A stretch of 64,000 bases of DNA, taken from positions 1-64,000 of the forward strand of contig JADJGB010000001.1 of NCBI GenBank assembly GCA_016708305.1, written 5' to 3'. This document shows positions 26,566 through 36,664 of the stretch, piece after piece; the stretch's first letter is position 1, and each line of letters opens with the position of its first letter. The position numbers were made by a program, and so were the translations under genes. A model generated the notes under the pieces. That model was not told where the DNA came from, ran no database searches, and saw only the letters and a program-made list of their open reading frames with translations. Origin of the DNA: Sphingobacteriales bacterium (GTDB lineage Bacteria; Bacteroidota; Bacteroidia; Chitinophagales; Chitinophagaceae).

Positions 26566-28038
26566 GTGGCGCTGGGTCAAACCATACAACAGAAATTACT
26601 ACAAAAACTATCCCCTCAGCAAATTCAGTTGATGAAATTGTTGCAGGTGCCTACTGCCAGTCTTGAAGAAAGAATTAAGGAGGAAATAGAAGAAAATCCT
26701 GCCCTTGAGCTGGTCGAAGAACGGCAGAAAGATGATAATACCGATGATATTTACGCAGAGGGTGATGAGCAGGGTGAGCAGCAGGAAATTGGCGATTCGG
26801 TGGATATGAGCGATTATCTGTATGATGATGACGGAGAAATTGCCGATTATAAAACCCGCGATGACAACTATGGCGATGATGAAGAACCCCACCATGCGCC
26901 ATTGAAAACTGAAGCCAGTTTTTATGACCATCTTGTTGCTCAACTGGGAATGCTCTCACTTACCGAAAAAGAAAAAAAATTGTCTGAACACATTATTGGC
27001 AGCATTGACGAAGACGGATACCTTCGACGAGATACTCCTGCTATAGTAGATGATCTGGCCTTTAGGCAAAATATTGAAGCAACGCCAAAGGAGATAGAAA
27101 ACATCATCAGCATGGTGCAACAGTTTGACCCTCCCGGCGTGTGTGCGCGCGACTTGCCGGAATGCCTGTTGCTACAGCTTCGCCGCCAAAAGGAAGAGGG
27201 AAAACAGGTTGACACTGCCATTCAGGCCATTAAAAAATATTTTGAAGCGTTTACCAAAAAGCATTACGACAAAATAAAAAAAGGTTTAAATCTGGGTGAT
27301 GACGAATTGAAAGAAGTGATTCAGCAAATAATAAAACTCAATCCAAAACCGGGAAGCAATATAGGTTCTACAAATAAATCGGAAAACTATATTATTCCCG
27401 ACTTCTACATCCTGAACGCCAATGGCAAGCTGGAGCTCTCTCTTAACAGCCGAAATGCACCCGAGCTGCATATCAGCGAAAACTACCGCGATATGATGAG
27501 GGAGTATGACAGGGGCACCAAAAAAGATAAACGCCAAAAAGAGGCCGTTTTGTTCATCAAACAAAAATTAGATGCCGCCAGATGGTTTATTGATGCCATC
27601 AAACAAAGACAGCATACCTTGCTGGACACGATGTCGGCAATAATGAATCATCAAAAAGCGTTCTTTCTTACCGGTGACGAAACAAACCTTAAACCGATGA
27701 TTTTGAAGGATATAGCCGAAAAAACAGGTCTGGATATTTCTACCGTCAGCCGGGTGGCCAACAGTAAATTCGTGCAAACCGAATTTGGCACCTATCGACT
27801 GAAATTCTTTTTTAATGAAGCGTTAAGCACCGACAGTGGAGGAGAAGTATCTACCCGCGAGGTGAAAAAAATACTGAGCGATACTGTTGATTCGGAAAAC
27901 AAAAAACAGCCATTGAGCGATGAAAGGCTTACCGAGCTATTGCAGGAGCGAGGTTACAATATTGCCCGCCGCACCGTAGCCAAGTATCGCGAGCAACTCA
28001 ATATTCCAGTTGCGCGTTTAAGAAAAGAATTAACATAA
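26566..28038 (+). CDS. rpoN: RNA polymerase sigma-54 factor
   Basis: 490 residues with a GTG start at 26566 (MALGQTIQQKLLQKLSPQQIQLMKLLQ). The N-terminal Q-rich activator-contact region is followed by an acidic segment (residues about 50-115), the core-binding region, and the C-terminal RpoN box ARRTVAKYRE near residue 470. Sigma-54 promoters need AAA+ activators; none is encoded in this window. Intact frame. Confidence 0.96.
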   Translation: MALGQTIQQKLLQKLSPQQIQLMKLLQVPTASLEERIKEEIEENPALELVEERQKDDNTDDIYAEGDEQGEQQEIGDSVDMSDYLYDDDGEIADYKTRDDNYGDDEEPHHAPLKTEASFYDHLVAQLGMLSLTEKEKKLSEHIIGSIDEDGYLRRDTPAIVDDLAFRQNIEATPKEIENIISMVQQFDPPGVCARDLPECLLLQLRRQKEEGKQVDTAIQAIKKYFEAFTKKHYDKIKKGLNLGDDELKEVIQQIIKLNPKPGSNIGSTNKSENYIIPDFYILNANGKLELSLNSRNAPELHISENYRDMMREYDRGTKKDKRQKEAVLFIKQKLDAARWFIDAIKQRQHTLLDTMSAIMNHQKAFFLTGDETNLKPMILKDIAEKTGLDISTVSRVANSKFVQTEFGTYRLKFFFNEALSTDSGGEVSTREVKKILSDTVDSENKKQPLSDERLTELLQERGYNIARRTVAKYREQLNIPVARLRKELT

Positions 28039-28083
28039 CCTCCAGCCTTAATCTTTGTCCTGTGCTCAATCTTAATCTCAATC

Positions 28084-28767
28084 TTAAATCGTCCACTGAT
28101 CATGCACAATGCCTATCAAATAGAATTGTCCATCTATTTGTTTAAAAATCAGCCGTACCGATTTCCAATCTAACCTTTCCTTTTGTTTGTTTCCCGAAAA
28201 GTAACTTTCAGTAAAATCCTCGCCTTTGTAAAAGGCATGAATGTTGTTTACAGTATTACCTTTTCCGATGGTTTTGTTCAATTCAAGTTTTTCAGGGTTT
28301 TCAAAGCCGGCATCATAAACGAATTTTTTAAAATATTCCGGAGCCGTTAAAATAATAGGGTCGCCCGATCCGTCATATGCGCCCCAGGTATATTTTTGAT
28401 TTTTATTTTTAGTGAAAAGCAAAGCAAATTCTTTTTTACTGAATTTTTGGTCTGCTTCATTAATATTGGCATAAGGCGAAAAACGTATGCCAATTTCAGG
28501 ATGAATCAGACTGTCGAGCGCTCGGTAATTATGGGTTTTTATGAGTAAAAAGGTTTTTTTTGTAAGCGACTTCAAAATGGCTTCTTTATTTACCTCAATG
28601 GCGGCAATAGAATCGGCTATTTCTTTTGCCTTTAAAGAATCAGGCAGCTCGGTAAGGTCAACTAAGCCGTTGTCTGCACTAGCAGGCTGGGGCTCATTTT
28701 TCCCGTCTTTGCAGTCAAAAAATACAATTGATAATAACAGGAAGAAAAACAATCTTTTCATTTTCAA
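28084..28767 (-). CDS. Lipoprotein of unknown function
   Basis: 227 residues with a lipoprotein signal (MKMKRLFFFLLLSIVFFDC). The mature part starts in a low-complexity polar stretch and continues as a compact domain (LLIKTHNYRALDSLIHPEIGIRFSPYANI, later FTESYFSGNKQKERLDWKSVRLIFK and QFYLIGIVHDQWTI). The pattern is typical of Bacteroidota periplasmic proteins with an NTF2-like or similar fold, but I cannot name the family. Convergent with rpoN. Confidence 0.7.
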   Translation of the reverse strand: MKMKRLFFFLLLSIVFFDCKDGKNEPQPASADNGLVDLTELPDSLKAKEIADSIAAIEVNKEAILKSLTKKTFLLIKTHNYRALDSLIHPEIGIRFSPYANINEADQKFSKKEFALLFTKNKNQKYTWGAYDGSGDPIILTAPEYFKKFVYDAGFENPEKLELNKTIGKGNTVNNIHAFYKGEDFTESYFSGNKQKERLDWKSVRLIFKQIDGQFYLIGIVHDQWTI

Positions 28768-28814
28768 GTTTTATTTATCATTAATACATCTCCGTTCTGG
28801 TGCAATAAAATTTA

Positions 28815-29180
28815 CTAAAAAGGCAGATCGTCAGCAGTATCTCCTGCATCAGTAAAGTTATCCTGCACAGGAATGTCATTGTAGTTATTGTCGGCAGCAG
28901 GGGCATTACCGGCAAGCTCCACCTTCCAGGCTTTTACATCGGTGTACCACCTACCGTTGTATTCACGGCTTTCTATGTCAAACGAAATGTTCAACTGCTT
29001 ACCTTCCTGCAATACACTTTCGCTTACCTTGTCGCCCCAAATCGTAACGCACACTTTTTTCGGAAACTGTCCGTCTGTTTGCACGATGATATCCTGCTTT
29101 TTCCACTCACCGTTTTTCCCTACTCCTTTTTGTACCGGCAGCACCTGTACCAAGGTGCCGGTTAATTGCAAATTAGCCAT
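28815..29180 (-). CDS. DUF3127 protein, single-strand-binding-like OB fold
   Basis: 121 residues. LTGTLVQVLPVQKGVGKNGEWKKQDIIVQT, FPKKVCVTIWGDKV and SREYNGRWYTDVKAWKVE are hallmarks of DUF3127, an OB-fold family found in Bacteroidota. The C-terminus is a disordered acidic tail ending DDLPF, very like the DDIPF tip by which SSB recruits partners. A DNA-binding role is likely but unproven. It is not the main SSB of the cell by sequence. Confidence 0.8.
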   Translation of the reverse strand: MANLQLTGTLVQVLPVQKGVGKNGEWKKQDIIVQTDGQFPKKVCVTIWGDKVSESVLQEGKQLNISFDIESREYNGRWYTDVKAWKVELAGNAPAADNNYNDIPVQDNFTDAGDTADDLPF

Positions 29181-29572
29181 TCTATTAAATATTTTTACAA
29201 ACGTACAGTAAAATTTTCTTAATTGAATAACAGAACATTTGGGAAAAATATTTTGGCATTAATTTCATTGATTGTCTATTGAACAGTTATGTAGTTTTTA
29301 GACATTAATGTTCCTAAATTTTTACCATCAAAAAGTGTAAAATTTGTATTTTTCTTTAAAATAAACGATTAAAACAATATCTTATTAACAATACTTCAGC
29401 TCTAAACTTTTAAATGGAACTTGATTTTTCTGTCACTGGAATATTCATAATTTTATTAAGAAATCCCACTTTCTGATTTAACTTCGTACCAATAGTCCTT
29501 TCCTTAATAAAAAAATCTATATCTAAAGGGCTTTTTTATATCCGTCGAACTTATTTTAATGGTTGTGCTTTT
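29181..29572. other. AT-rich gap upstream of the retropepsin-like gene
   Basis: About 390 bases between divergent genes. Several A/T runs but no gene, clear promoter consensus or repeat that I can support. Confidence 0.5.
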
Positions 29573-30547
29573 ATGAATTTCAGATTATTTTTGGTGATTA
29601 TTTTTTCCTTTTGTGGCAATTTATGTGCTGCCGGAGAATATTCACCTGATATGCTGATACAATCCCTAAAGATAGAACCCCTGCAAAATGATTCAAAAGA
29701 AGATTCAGTAAGTTTTTTAGTTCCCTTTAGTAAAATTGGAAGTTTAATTATTTTAAAAGGAAAGGTAGATACGCAGGAAGGCAATTTCATACTGGATACC
29801 GGTTGTCCCAAGTTATTATTAAACTTAACCTATTTTCGCCATTATAATCAAACAAACACTGAAACAGCAAGGCAGGGAATCGGCACATCCGACGTAGAAG
29901 CCTTTCAAACAAGTATAGATCAATTTTCCTTTGGCAACTATGCCTTTACAAATATTGATGCCGAATTAACAGATTTAGGGAATATTGAAAATAGCCGAGG
30001 TTTAAAAGTATTGGGGTTGATTGGAATAAGCCTATTGAAAGGATTTGAAATGATAATTGATTACAATCTTAATCAAATTCATTTCCATAAAATTGGTAAA
30101 AAGGAAATGAGTAACTACCCACATAGCATGTTGCACAATCCCAATGAATTTATTACAATTCCATTTAACCTATACGAAAATCGAATTGTAATTGAAGCCG
30201 CCATTGCAAGTAAAAAAGTCAGGTTATTATTGGACAGCGGGTCAGAGTCAACAATTATCAGCAGTAAACTACCGGATAAAATTCTGGATAAAATTACTAT
30301 CGTGGGGCGCACACAGGTAAGTGGTATTGGCTCCAAAAGAATTGATGTACTGAGAGGCAATTTGAAGTCTTTGCAAATAGGCAATCATGCTATTAATGAA
30401 ATACCGGTATTGGTTGCCAATCTCGAAAAAAGTTGTTTATCGGGACAATTCGGCGTTTGTTTTGATGGTGTAATAGGGTTGGACTACCTCTCTGTAAAAA
30501 GGATTGCATTTAACTTTATAACCAGAAAAATATATATATGGAAATGA
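29573..30547 (+). CDS. Secreted protein with two retropepsin-like aspartyl protease domains
   Basis: 324 residues. Signal peptide (MNFRLFLVIIFSFCGNLCAAG), then two copies of the aspartyl protease fold: FILDTGCPKLLLN near residue 73 with LGLIGISLLKGFEMIIDY, and VRLLLDSGSESTIIS near 219 with GVIGLDYLSVKRIAF. Both have the catalytic D-T/S-G triad, so one chain could form the active pair that retropepsins usually make as a dimer. The stop overlaps the next gene by 10 bases, so the two are very likely translated together. Function unknown. Confidence 0.82.
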   Translation: MNFRLFLVIIFSFCGNLCAAGEYSPDMLIQSLKIEPLQNDSKEDSVSFLVPFSKIGSLIILKGKVDTQEGNFILDTGCPKLLLNLTYFRHYNQTNTETARQGIGTSDVEAFQTSIDQFSFGNYAFTNIDAELTDLGNIENSRGLKVLGLIGISLLKGFEMIIDYNLNQIHFHKIGKKEMSNYPHSMLHNPNEFITIPFNLYENRIVIEAAIASKKVRLLLDSGSESTIISSKLPDKILDKITIVGRTQVSGIGSKRIDVLRGNLKSLQIGNHAINEIPVLVANLEKSCLSGQFGVCFDGVIGLDYLSVKRIAFNFITRKIYIWK

Positions 30548-31992
30548 TGAGTTGGGTTAATAAAATTTGTCTGCTATTTATATTTCTTTGGATGCAATTT
30601 ACTGTTGTAGCTCAGAAGGGCAAATATTATCTCAAAGAAGGAGATATGTATATTTCAATTGAGAAAAAAATCAATCAAAAAGAACTAAATGATTTTATTA
30701 GGCAATACGATCTAAAGGAACTGTCTCTTCCAAAACTTCTTGAATCAAATAATGATGACTCCTTAAAATTGGCAGGTTGGTCAGTCGCCACAAATTCAAA
30801 AACATTGCTATTAATAAAAAAAACACTACAGCCATTAGATGATATCTCTAATACTACTTACCGTGTAAAAGTATCTTCTGCATCTGCTTCTTCATCAGCC
30901 AGATTTCCATCTGTGAATAATTCAGTGGTTTATGGCATTAATCACTTTAAAACAAAAAATTCATTTATAGTGGCTGATTCCACTGTTATTTTTAATCTAA
31001 ATGATTATTTATTGGCCAAAAAAGTAGTATTGTCTGGTAGTTTTAATAATTGGAATCCCGATTCCATTTTAATGCAAAAAACAAATACCGGGTGGACTAC
31101 CACAATGAAACTCACTCCAGGAAAATATTGGTACAAATTTGTGATAGATGGAAAATGGATAACCGACCCCGATAACCGACTCACCGAAAATGACGGAGAA
31201 GGGTTTATTAATTCAGTTTTTTACGTTACAAATCATACATTTTTCCTACCTGGCTATTCTAAAGCAAAAAAAGTTCTTTTGGCAGGTAGTTTCAATAATT
31301 GGGATAGCTGGTTATTTAAGAGTATCCCTCTTGATAAAACAAATACAGGCTGGATAAAAAATGTGTATCTGGCAGAAGGAACTCATACATATAGATTTAT
31401 TATTAACAAAAAATGGATAGAAGATCCCAATAGCCAAAAACTTCCAAATGAATATGGCGAGTTTAACTCTTACCTGACAATTGGTAAACCTTTCTATTTC
31501 CTTTTAAAAGGTTTTCCAAATGCCGGAAAAGTGATTCTTTCGGGCTCTTTTAACCATTGGCGAACTGATGAGCTGTATATGCAAAAAACTGATTCGGGCT
31601 GGCATCTGCCTTATGTTTTGGGGCCAGGCAATTATTCATATAAGTTTATTGTAGATGGACTGACCGTAATAGACTCCACAGGAAAACAAATTAGTAGCAA
31701 AGATGAAAACATCACTACCTTAATTATTGAGCCAAATTTTACTTTCAATTTAAAAGGATATAGTGATGCCAAGAATGTATATTTGGCGGGTGATTTTAAT
31801 CAATGGGATACTCATTCTTTACCAATGAATAAAACAAAAGATGGCTGGGAAATAAGAGTGAACCTGTCATTGGGCAAACACTTATACAAATTTATTGTGG
31901 ATGGCAACTGGATACTGGACCCTAATAATACGCTTTGGGAACAAAATTTCAATCGAACCGGCAACTCGGTATTGTGGTTAGAAAAGTTTTAA
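30538..31992 (+). CDS. Secreted protein with four AMPK-type glycogen-binding repeats
   Basis: 484 residues with a signal peptide (ICLLFIFLWMQFTVVAQ). After a region of about 140 residues of unknown fold come four repeats of the AMPK1/CBM48 type: VVLSGSFNNWNPD at about 163, VLLAGSFNNWDSW at 245, VILSGSFNHWRTD at 332 and VYLAGDFNQWDTH at 414. Each is followed by the GxWxxxxxL, YxYKFxIDGxW and DPxN pattern. No catalytic domain is visible. The gene overlaps the retropepsin-like gene, so the two may act as a protease and a glycan-binding substrate or scaffold outside the cell; this is inference. Confidence 0.85.
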   Translation: MEMMSWVNKICLLFIFLWMQFTVVAQKGKYYLKEGDMYISIEKKINQKELNDFIRQYDLKELSLPKLLESNNDDSLKLAGWSVATNSKTLLLIKKTLQPLDDISNTTYRVKVSSASASSSARFPSVNNSVVYGINHFKTKNSFIVADSTVIFNLNDYLLAKKVVLSGSFNNWNPDSILMQKTNTGWTTTMKLTPGKYWYKFVIDGKWITDPDNRLTENDGEGFINSVFYVTNHTFFLPGYSKAKKVLLAGSFNNWDSWLFKSIPLDKTNTGWIKNVYLAEGTHTYRFIINKKWIEDPNSQKLPNEYGEFNSYLTIGKPFYFLLKGFPNAGKVILSGSFNHWRTDELYMQKTDSGWHLPYVLGPGNYSYKFIVDGLTVIDSTGKQISSKDENITTLIIEPNFTFNLKGYSDAKNVYLAGDFNQWDTHSLPMNKTKDGWEIRVNLSLGKHLYKFIVDGNWILDPNNTLWEQNFNRTGNSVLWLEKF

Positions 31993-32097
31993 AATGAAAC
32001 ATTTCTGTAGAATTTTTCCAAAACAGAAGAATAAATCAAAAGCTTTCTACCGCATATTGACGAGTTCTGCATCTCTGAAACCATAAAAAATAGCTTA

Positions 32098-32783
32098 ATG
32101 AAATTAGTAATAACAAAGGAAAATGAATTGAAGAAGGTGAATAACAATGGCCTTCAAAAAAGAGTCCTAACTGTTTTTGCAAAGATGATATCTTATTTTT
32201 TTCATCCGGTCTTTGTTCCGGTCTATGTGGTTCTGTTTTTGCTTTTTGTAGAACCATTTCTGTTTGTAGGCTTCAATAAAGGTCAAAAAATAAGGATATT
32301 ATTGCAGGCTGTTCAGATGTACACCTTCTTCCCGCTGGTTTCCATCTTTTTATTGCGCGCATTAAATTTTATATCTTCTATCAAACTGGAACATAGAAAG
32401 GATCGTATCATTCCTTTTATTATTTGCAATATCTGGTATTTTTGGATGTGGTATGTATGGCGCAATCTGCCTGAGGTACCTGTAGAAATGGTGGTTTTTG
32501 CAATGAGTATCTTTTAGCTTCTTCTATCGGGCTATTGTTTAATATTTATATCAAAATCAGTATGCATGGCATTGCGCTGGGTACTGCTGTTGCTTTTTTG
32601 GCAAGTTTGGGATTTATGTATCAGATAAGTTTTGGGCTCTATTTTACGATAGCCGTTTTTATTGCCGGACTGGTATCTACAGCAAGACTTATATTGTCGG
32701 GCCACCAACCTTCCGAAATTTACTGGGGATTGGCAGCAGGTATTTTGGCTATGCTACTATCTGAGATAATTTATTCTTTTTAA
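32098..32783 (+). CDS. PAP2-superfamily membrane protein (one frameshift)
   Basis: About 228 residues after repair. Five or six membrane segments. Late motifs KISMHGIALGTAVAF and ARLILSGHQPSEIYWG resemble PAP2 phosphatase motifs 2 and 3 (SxH and SxxH...D-like). The frame breaks near 32510 at a T run (AMSIF to LASSIGLLFN). Likely a lipid phosphatase or related membrane protein; the first PAP2 motif (KxxxxxxRP) is replaced by KLEHRKDRIIPF, a degenerate form frequent in Bacteroidota. Located just before recA, same strand. Confidence 0.7.
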
Positions 32784-32886
32784 ATAAAATAATTCCAATA
32801 CAATTAGTTTCGCAACACTAAATATATTAGCTTTGCGATGTGTATAAATAATTTAGAAAGGAGATTGTTAAATTGTATTTTTGATT

Positions 32887-33924
32887 ATGGCAAAAGCAGA
32901 AAAAAACACAGAAGCAGAAAATCCGATGAATAGCGAAAAACTGAAAGCGCTGAAACTTACCATAGAAAAATTAGACAAAGATTATGGTAAGGGCACGGTA
33001 ATGATGATGAACGAAAAAGCTTCCACAACACACCAAGTGGTATCCACCGGCTCAATCGGCCTGGATGCCGCCGTGGGTATCGGAGGTCTGCCTCGGGGCA
33101 GGGTGATCGAAATTTATGGACCTGAATCGTCAGGTAAAACAACGGTGGCCATACACGTAATTGCCGAGGCGCAGAAGAAAGGAGGTATGTGTGCCATTAT
33201 TGATGCAGAGCACGCTTTTGACAGTGTACATGCTCAAAAGCTGGGCGTGAATGTGGATAATCTTTTAATCTCGCAACCCGATTATGGCGAGCAGGCGCTG
33301 GAGATTGCAGATAGGCTCATCCTGTCCGGAGCGCTGGATGTAGTGGTAATTGACTCGGTGGCAGCATTGGTACCCAAGAGTGAATTAGAAGGCGAAATGG
33401 GCGACAGCAAGATGGGTCTGCAGGCAAGGCTTATGAGCCAGGCCCTGCGGAAACTTACAGCGACCATTTCCAAAACCAATACCATCTGCATCTTCATCAA
33501 CCAACTGAGAGAAAAAATAGGCGTGATGTTTGGAAACCCTGAAACTACAACAGGTGGAAACGCTTTGAAATTTTATTCATCCATTAGGTTGGACATTCGT
33601 CGTATTTCTCAAATTAAAGATGGCGATGAGGCTGTTGGTAATCGGGTGAGAGTAAAAGTGGTAAAAAATAAAGTAGCGCCTCCTTTTCGTGCAGCAGAAT
33701 TTGACATTATTTTCGGCGAGGGTATATCAAAAACCGGTGAGATAATTGATATGGGCGTTGATATGGGCATCGTGCAAAAGAGCGGATCTTGGTATAGCTA
33801 CAATAATGATAAACTGGGTCAAGGCCGTGATGCAGTAAGAAAATTACTTTTAGACAACCCCGAACTCGCTTCCGAAATTGAAGGAAAAATCAGAGAGAAA
33901 ATTTCGGAGTTGCAAAACAGTTGA
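32887..33924 (+). CDS. recA: Recombinase RecA
   Basis: 345 residues from the ATG at 32887 ([13 protein letters not shown]). Walker [10 protein letters not shown] near residue 78, then AFIDAEHAF-type [13 protein letters not shown], Walker [16 protein letters not shown], the L2 loop [22 protein letters not shown] and a C-terminal [15 protein letters not shown] strand exchange and SOS control. Intact. Confidence 0.97.
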   Translation: MAKAEKNTEAENPMNSEKLKALKLTIEKLDKDYGKGTVMMMNEKASTTHQVVSTGSIGLDAAVGIGGLPRGRVIEIYGPESSGKTTVAIHVIAEAQKKGGMCAIIDAEHAFDSVHAQKLGVNVDNLLISQPDYGEQALEIADRLILSGALDVVVIDSVAALVPKSELEGEMGDSKMGLQARLMSQALRKLTATISKTNTICIFINQLREKIGVMFGNPETTTGGNALKFYSSIRLDIRRISQIKDGDEAVGNRVRVKVVKNKVAPPFRAAEFDIIFGEGISKTGEIIDMGVDMGIVQKSGSWYSYNNDKLGQGRDAVRKLLLDNPELASEIEGKIREKISELQNS

Positions 33925-33947
33925 TAATTTTTTGTAAATATTTTGAG

Positions 33948-33974
33948 CCGCTTCCTGCATGGGGAGCGGTTTTT
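33948..33974 (+). terminator. Intrinsic terminator of recA
   Basis: CCGCTTCC at 33948 pairs with GGGAGCGG at 33962-33969 (one G-T pair) around a short TGCATG loop, followed by TTTTT. It lies 25 bases behind the recA stop. Confidence 0.65.
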
Positions 33975-34075
33975 GCACTTATTTAAGAATAATCGCAAAA
34001 GGTTTTGGATATCACCCATCGTCAAAATTAACAAAGACCCGAGAGGTTATTTGTACACAATTAAAAACCATAGAT

Positions 34076-34310
34076 TACGAAAAAGTATTCAAAAATTTTG
34101 ATTCTGACCTCAGCATTATTTGTGTTATTACCTGCATTTGCTCAGATAGGATTCTCTAATCATGATCGTACTCCATACAACGACAGAGATGACATTCGTT
34201 ATGGGGGTGAGCGGTATGCAGTTAATTGAAACAAAAATAACCGTTACGATAACAATCGTTATAATAATACAGTTAATGCAAGAAACTGGTTAGAAATAGG
34301 CGCTAAAAAC
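34076..34310 (+). pseudogene. Truncated secreted-protein gene
   Basis: A frame reading KKYSKILILTSALFVLLPAFAQ is a clear signal peptide, followed by IGFSNHDRTPYNDRDD and then by an asparagine-rich stretch (NNRYDNNRYNNT, NARNWLEIGAKNI) across a stop and a frame change. The expected ATG is ACG. Coding sense stops near 34310, exactly where transposase sequence starts, so the gene was probably cut by that insertion. I do not recognise the family. Confidence 0.5.
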
Positions 34311-34311
34311 A

Positions 34312-35054
34312 TTGCATCAGGTAAGAGTATTAATAAAACCAATATTAATCAGCACTGAAAACACCCGGGCTTTAAAGGAAAACGGGATAAACTACATTGT
34401 AGGAGCAAGATTAGGCAATTTACCTAATGAGTTAATTACAGCAATTGACAGTAACCTCCCTCGTGAAGATGGAAAAAGTATCAGATTGCAAACGGATAAT
34501 GGCTATCTGATCTGTAGTTATTCAACAGTGCGGTACAGGAAAGATAAGTACGAAATGGAGAGGCAAATTGAAAGAGCAAAATACATCATTACTCACCCTT
34601 CCCAAAACAAAAGCTGAAGTTTACCAAATCCAACAAGGAAAATATTGAGCTTAATCAAAAGCTTATAGACAAAACCCAAAAGATACTTGGCATCAAAGGC
34701 TATTATACTAATCTGGAAGAAAGCATGGTTGATAATAAAACGATTATAGAACACTACCACGAACTCTACAAAATAGAACAAGCCTTTCGAATATCGAAAA
34801 GTGATTTACAAACAAGACCAATATTCCATTATAAAGAAGAGCCTATAAAACTACATCTGCTTATTTGCTTTATGGCTCTTGTTGTATCGAAGCATATAGA
34901 ACTTCAAACCAGACATTCCATCAGAAAATTTATCCACGAATGCAAAAAAATAACAGATGCCCGCTTGAAAAATCAAATAACCGACAAAGAAATCAGGATA
35001 AGAGCAAACTTAACCCCGACTGCCATCGAATTTTTAAAAAATTTGAACTGCTGA
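34312..35054 (+). pseudogene. C-terminal remnant of an IS1634/IS4-like transposase
   Basis: Two frames joined near 34610. The first has STENTRALKENGINYIVGARLGNLP; the second has LGIKGYYTNL, IIEHYHELYKIEQAFRISKSDLQTRPIFH and PIKLHLLICFMALVVSKHIE. These are the second half of the DDE core of IS1634-type transposases, in which the Y-(x)-I-E-x-A-F-R-x-S-K signature holds the last catalytic residue. The N-terminal half and the left inverted repeat are missing, so it is a dead fragment. Confidence 0.72.
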
Positions 35055-35304
35055 CCTAATTTGGACAAGTCAGGTAAAAATGTAATAAAGGACTCTCCGC
35101 TATTTTTAAGCTAATATACAAGATATTTTGAAGTCCTTTATCTACATTAAAAAATAACAACTCCATAAACAAAATATTTTCTATTTTCAATTGAAGTAAT
35201 CAGGAAACCAACATTAAAAAGTATTTGAAAAGTATTTGTTTAGAAATAAATTTTGGTACTATGACGGATAGTGTGGGGTTTGGAATTGTTGCGCATTGCG
35301 AAAT

Positions 35305-35461
35305 GGCCTTGAAAAAAATGCGTTAAAAAAATGATTGAAGGTAGTCGTTTAAAAGCCGTCGTTGTTTGAGCACCGATTGGTCTTCGTAATAAATGCAACT
35401 ACGGCGTAAGTTCGACGGGTTTTGACTACCGAAATCATTTTTAGCAATTTTTTTCAAAGCC
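35305..35461. repeat. Large imperfect inverted repeat, gene-free
   Basis: The left arm starts GGCCTTGAAAAAAATG and runs to about 35361 (AAAAGCCGTCG). The right arm, reverse complemented from 35461, starts GGCTTTGAAAAAAATTG and contains GGTAGTC and CCCGTCG in the same order. Arms of about 50-57 bases surround a loop of about 50 bases. No coding potential. It could be a non-autonomous element (MITE-like), a dispersed Bacteroidota repeat, or a long transcribed hairpin. The rest of 35055-35553 holds no gene that I can support. Confidence 0.55.
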
Positions 35462-35553
35462 TTGATTTTTTTTGTTACTTTTTTATATCAAGACCAAAAA
35501 GTAAGACAACAAAAAGTACCACAGTCCATACAAAAGGTCATAGAACCTAAATT

Positions 35554-36529
35554 TTATTGCTCAAAAAATTCAATTACCCGCCATTCTGATTGCTGGAACA
35601 AAGTAGTAACCCCAAAAAGTTCAGAAATGGATATTCTGTAAAAAGTAAAGGACGTATCATTTTGAAATTCAAAACGCTGGGTTTGCTTTCTTGCAGAAAA
35701 AGCCTGATTAGCCCTTGTATCTAACACAACCCAATTTATCCCATCATTAGAACCAGATAATTTCCATGTTTTAGGATCGCGCTCAGGGGCATCGTTTGCA
35801 GAGGTCATAGTATAAGCGCCCAATACAATTGGATCTGCAAATTTGAGCTGATACCAAAAATCTGGGAGAACCTCATTTGCACCAAAGATCAAAAATTTGG
35901 TATCAATATTATTATCCACCAGCTTCAGAGAGCCTTCATTTGCACCAGCGCCGCCATTATTATCCTTTCTCACACTAATTACCCCTTTAGAAGTGACATC
36001 ACGTTCTGCCCTCACAATTGTATCAATTCTGAACCAGGTGGTTTGAAATGCGGAATCAATTTTGCTGCCCCTGCTGATACAATAGTTAGTGGAAGCAAGT
36101 ATTTCTTTGTTAGTTCAAGTTTTTGCTTTCAATACTAATTACCAGAGAATCAGTAGTGGTTTTACCTGCTTTTATTACAGAATTATACCCGCTTATTGAA
36201 AAACTATTTTGTGGTAGTGGGATATAGGAGGTTCCATTCTTTGCGTTGTAATCACTAATCCATTCATTTTTTAATTCAAACACAACTGGGATATCCTTTC
36301 CTGAAGGATGGGCCATGCCTCCAAACGAAGCTCCATATCCCAAAACAAATGGTTTGCTGGATAATGGCAAGGACAACTTGCTTCTGCTGCTTACTGCCTG
36401 CGACATGTAAACTTTTCCGTCAAAGCCGGTATAATCTTTGTCAAAAGGGCTTTTGGCGCATGAGGAGAAACAGTAAACACATACTAATATTGTCAAATAT
36501 GGATAAAAACGATTTAATAGGATTTTCAT
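35554..36529 (-). CDS. DUF1735 plus F5/8-type C lipoprotein (two frameshifts)
   Basis: Surface glycan-binding-type lipoprotein of a SusC/D cluster. The N-terminal part (signal with FSSC lipidation site) has a DUF1735 domain: IPVVFELKNEWISDYNAKNGTSYIPLPQNSF, then VIKAGKTTTDSLVISI. The C-terminal part has a discoidin-like domain: YTMTSANDAPERDPKTWKLSGSNDGINWVVLD, with a final EWRVIEFFEQ. A bridging segment in a third frame (ELTKKYLLPLTIVSAGAA) joins them, so frames change near 36113 and near 36010. About 325 residues after repair. Encoded downstream of the SusD-like gene, as in many glycan loci. Confidence 0.75.
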
Positions 36530-36664
36530 GTGTGTATTTTTTTCTTTTTACTGACCATTCTAAAATTATTCGGTCAATTTTAAAATTATTCTGAAAGATA
36601 TTATGTCCGTACGAAAATATAATCAGATTTTGAACATTAATATTATAACATTACAATGCCAAAA

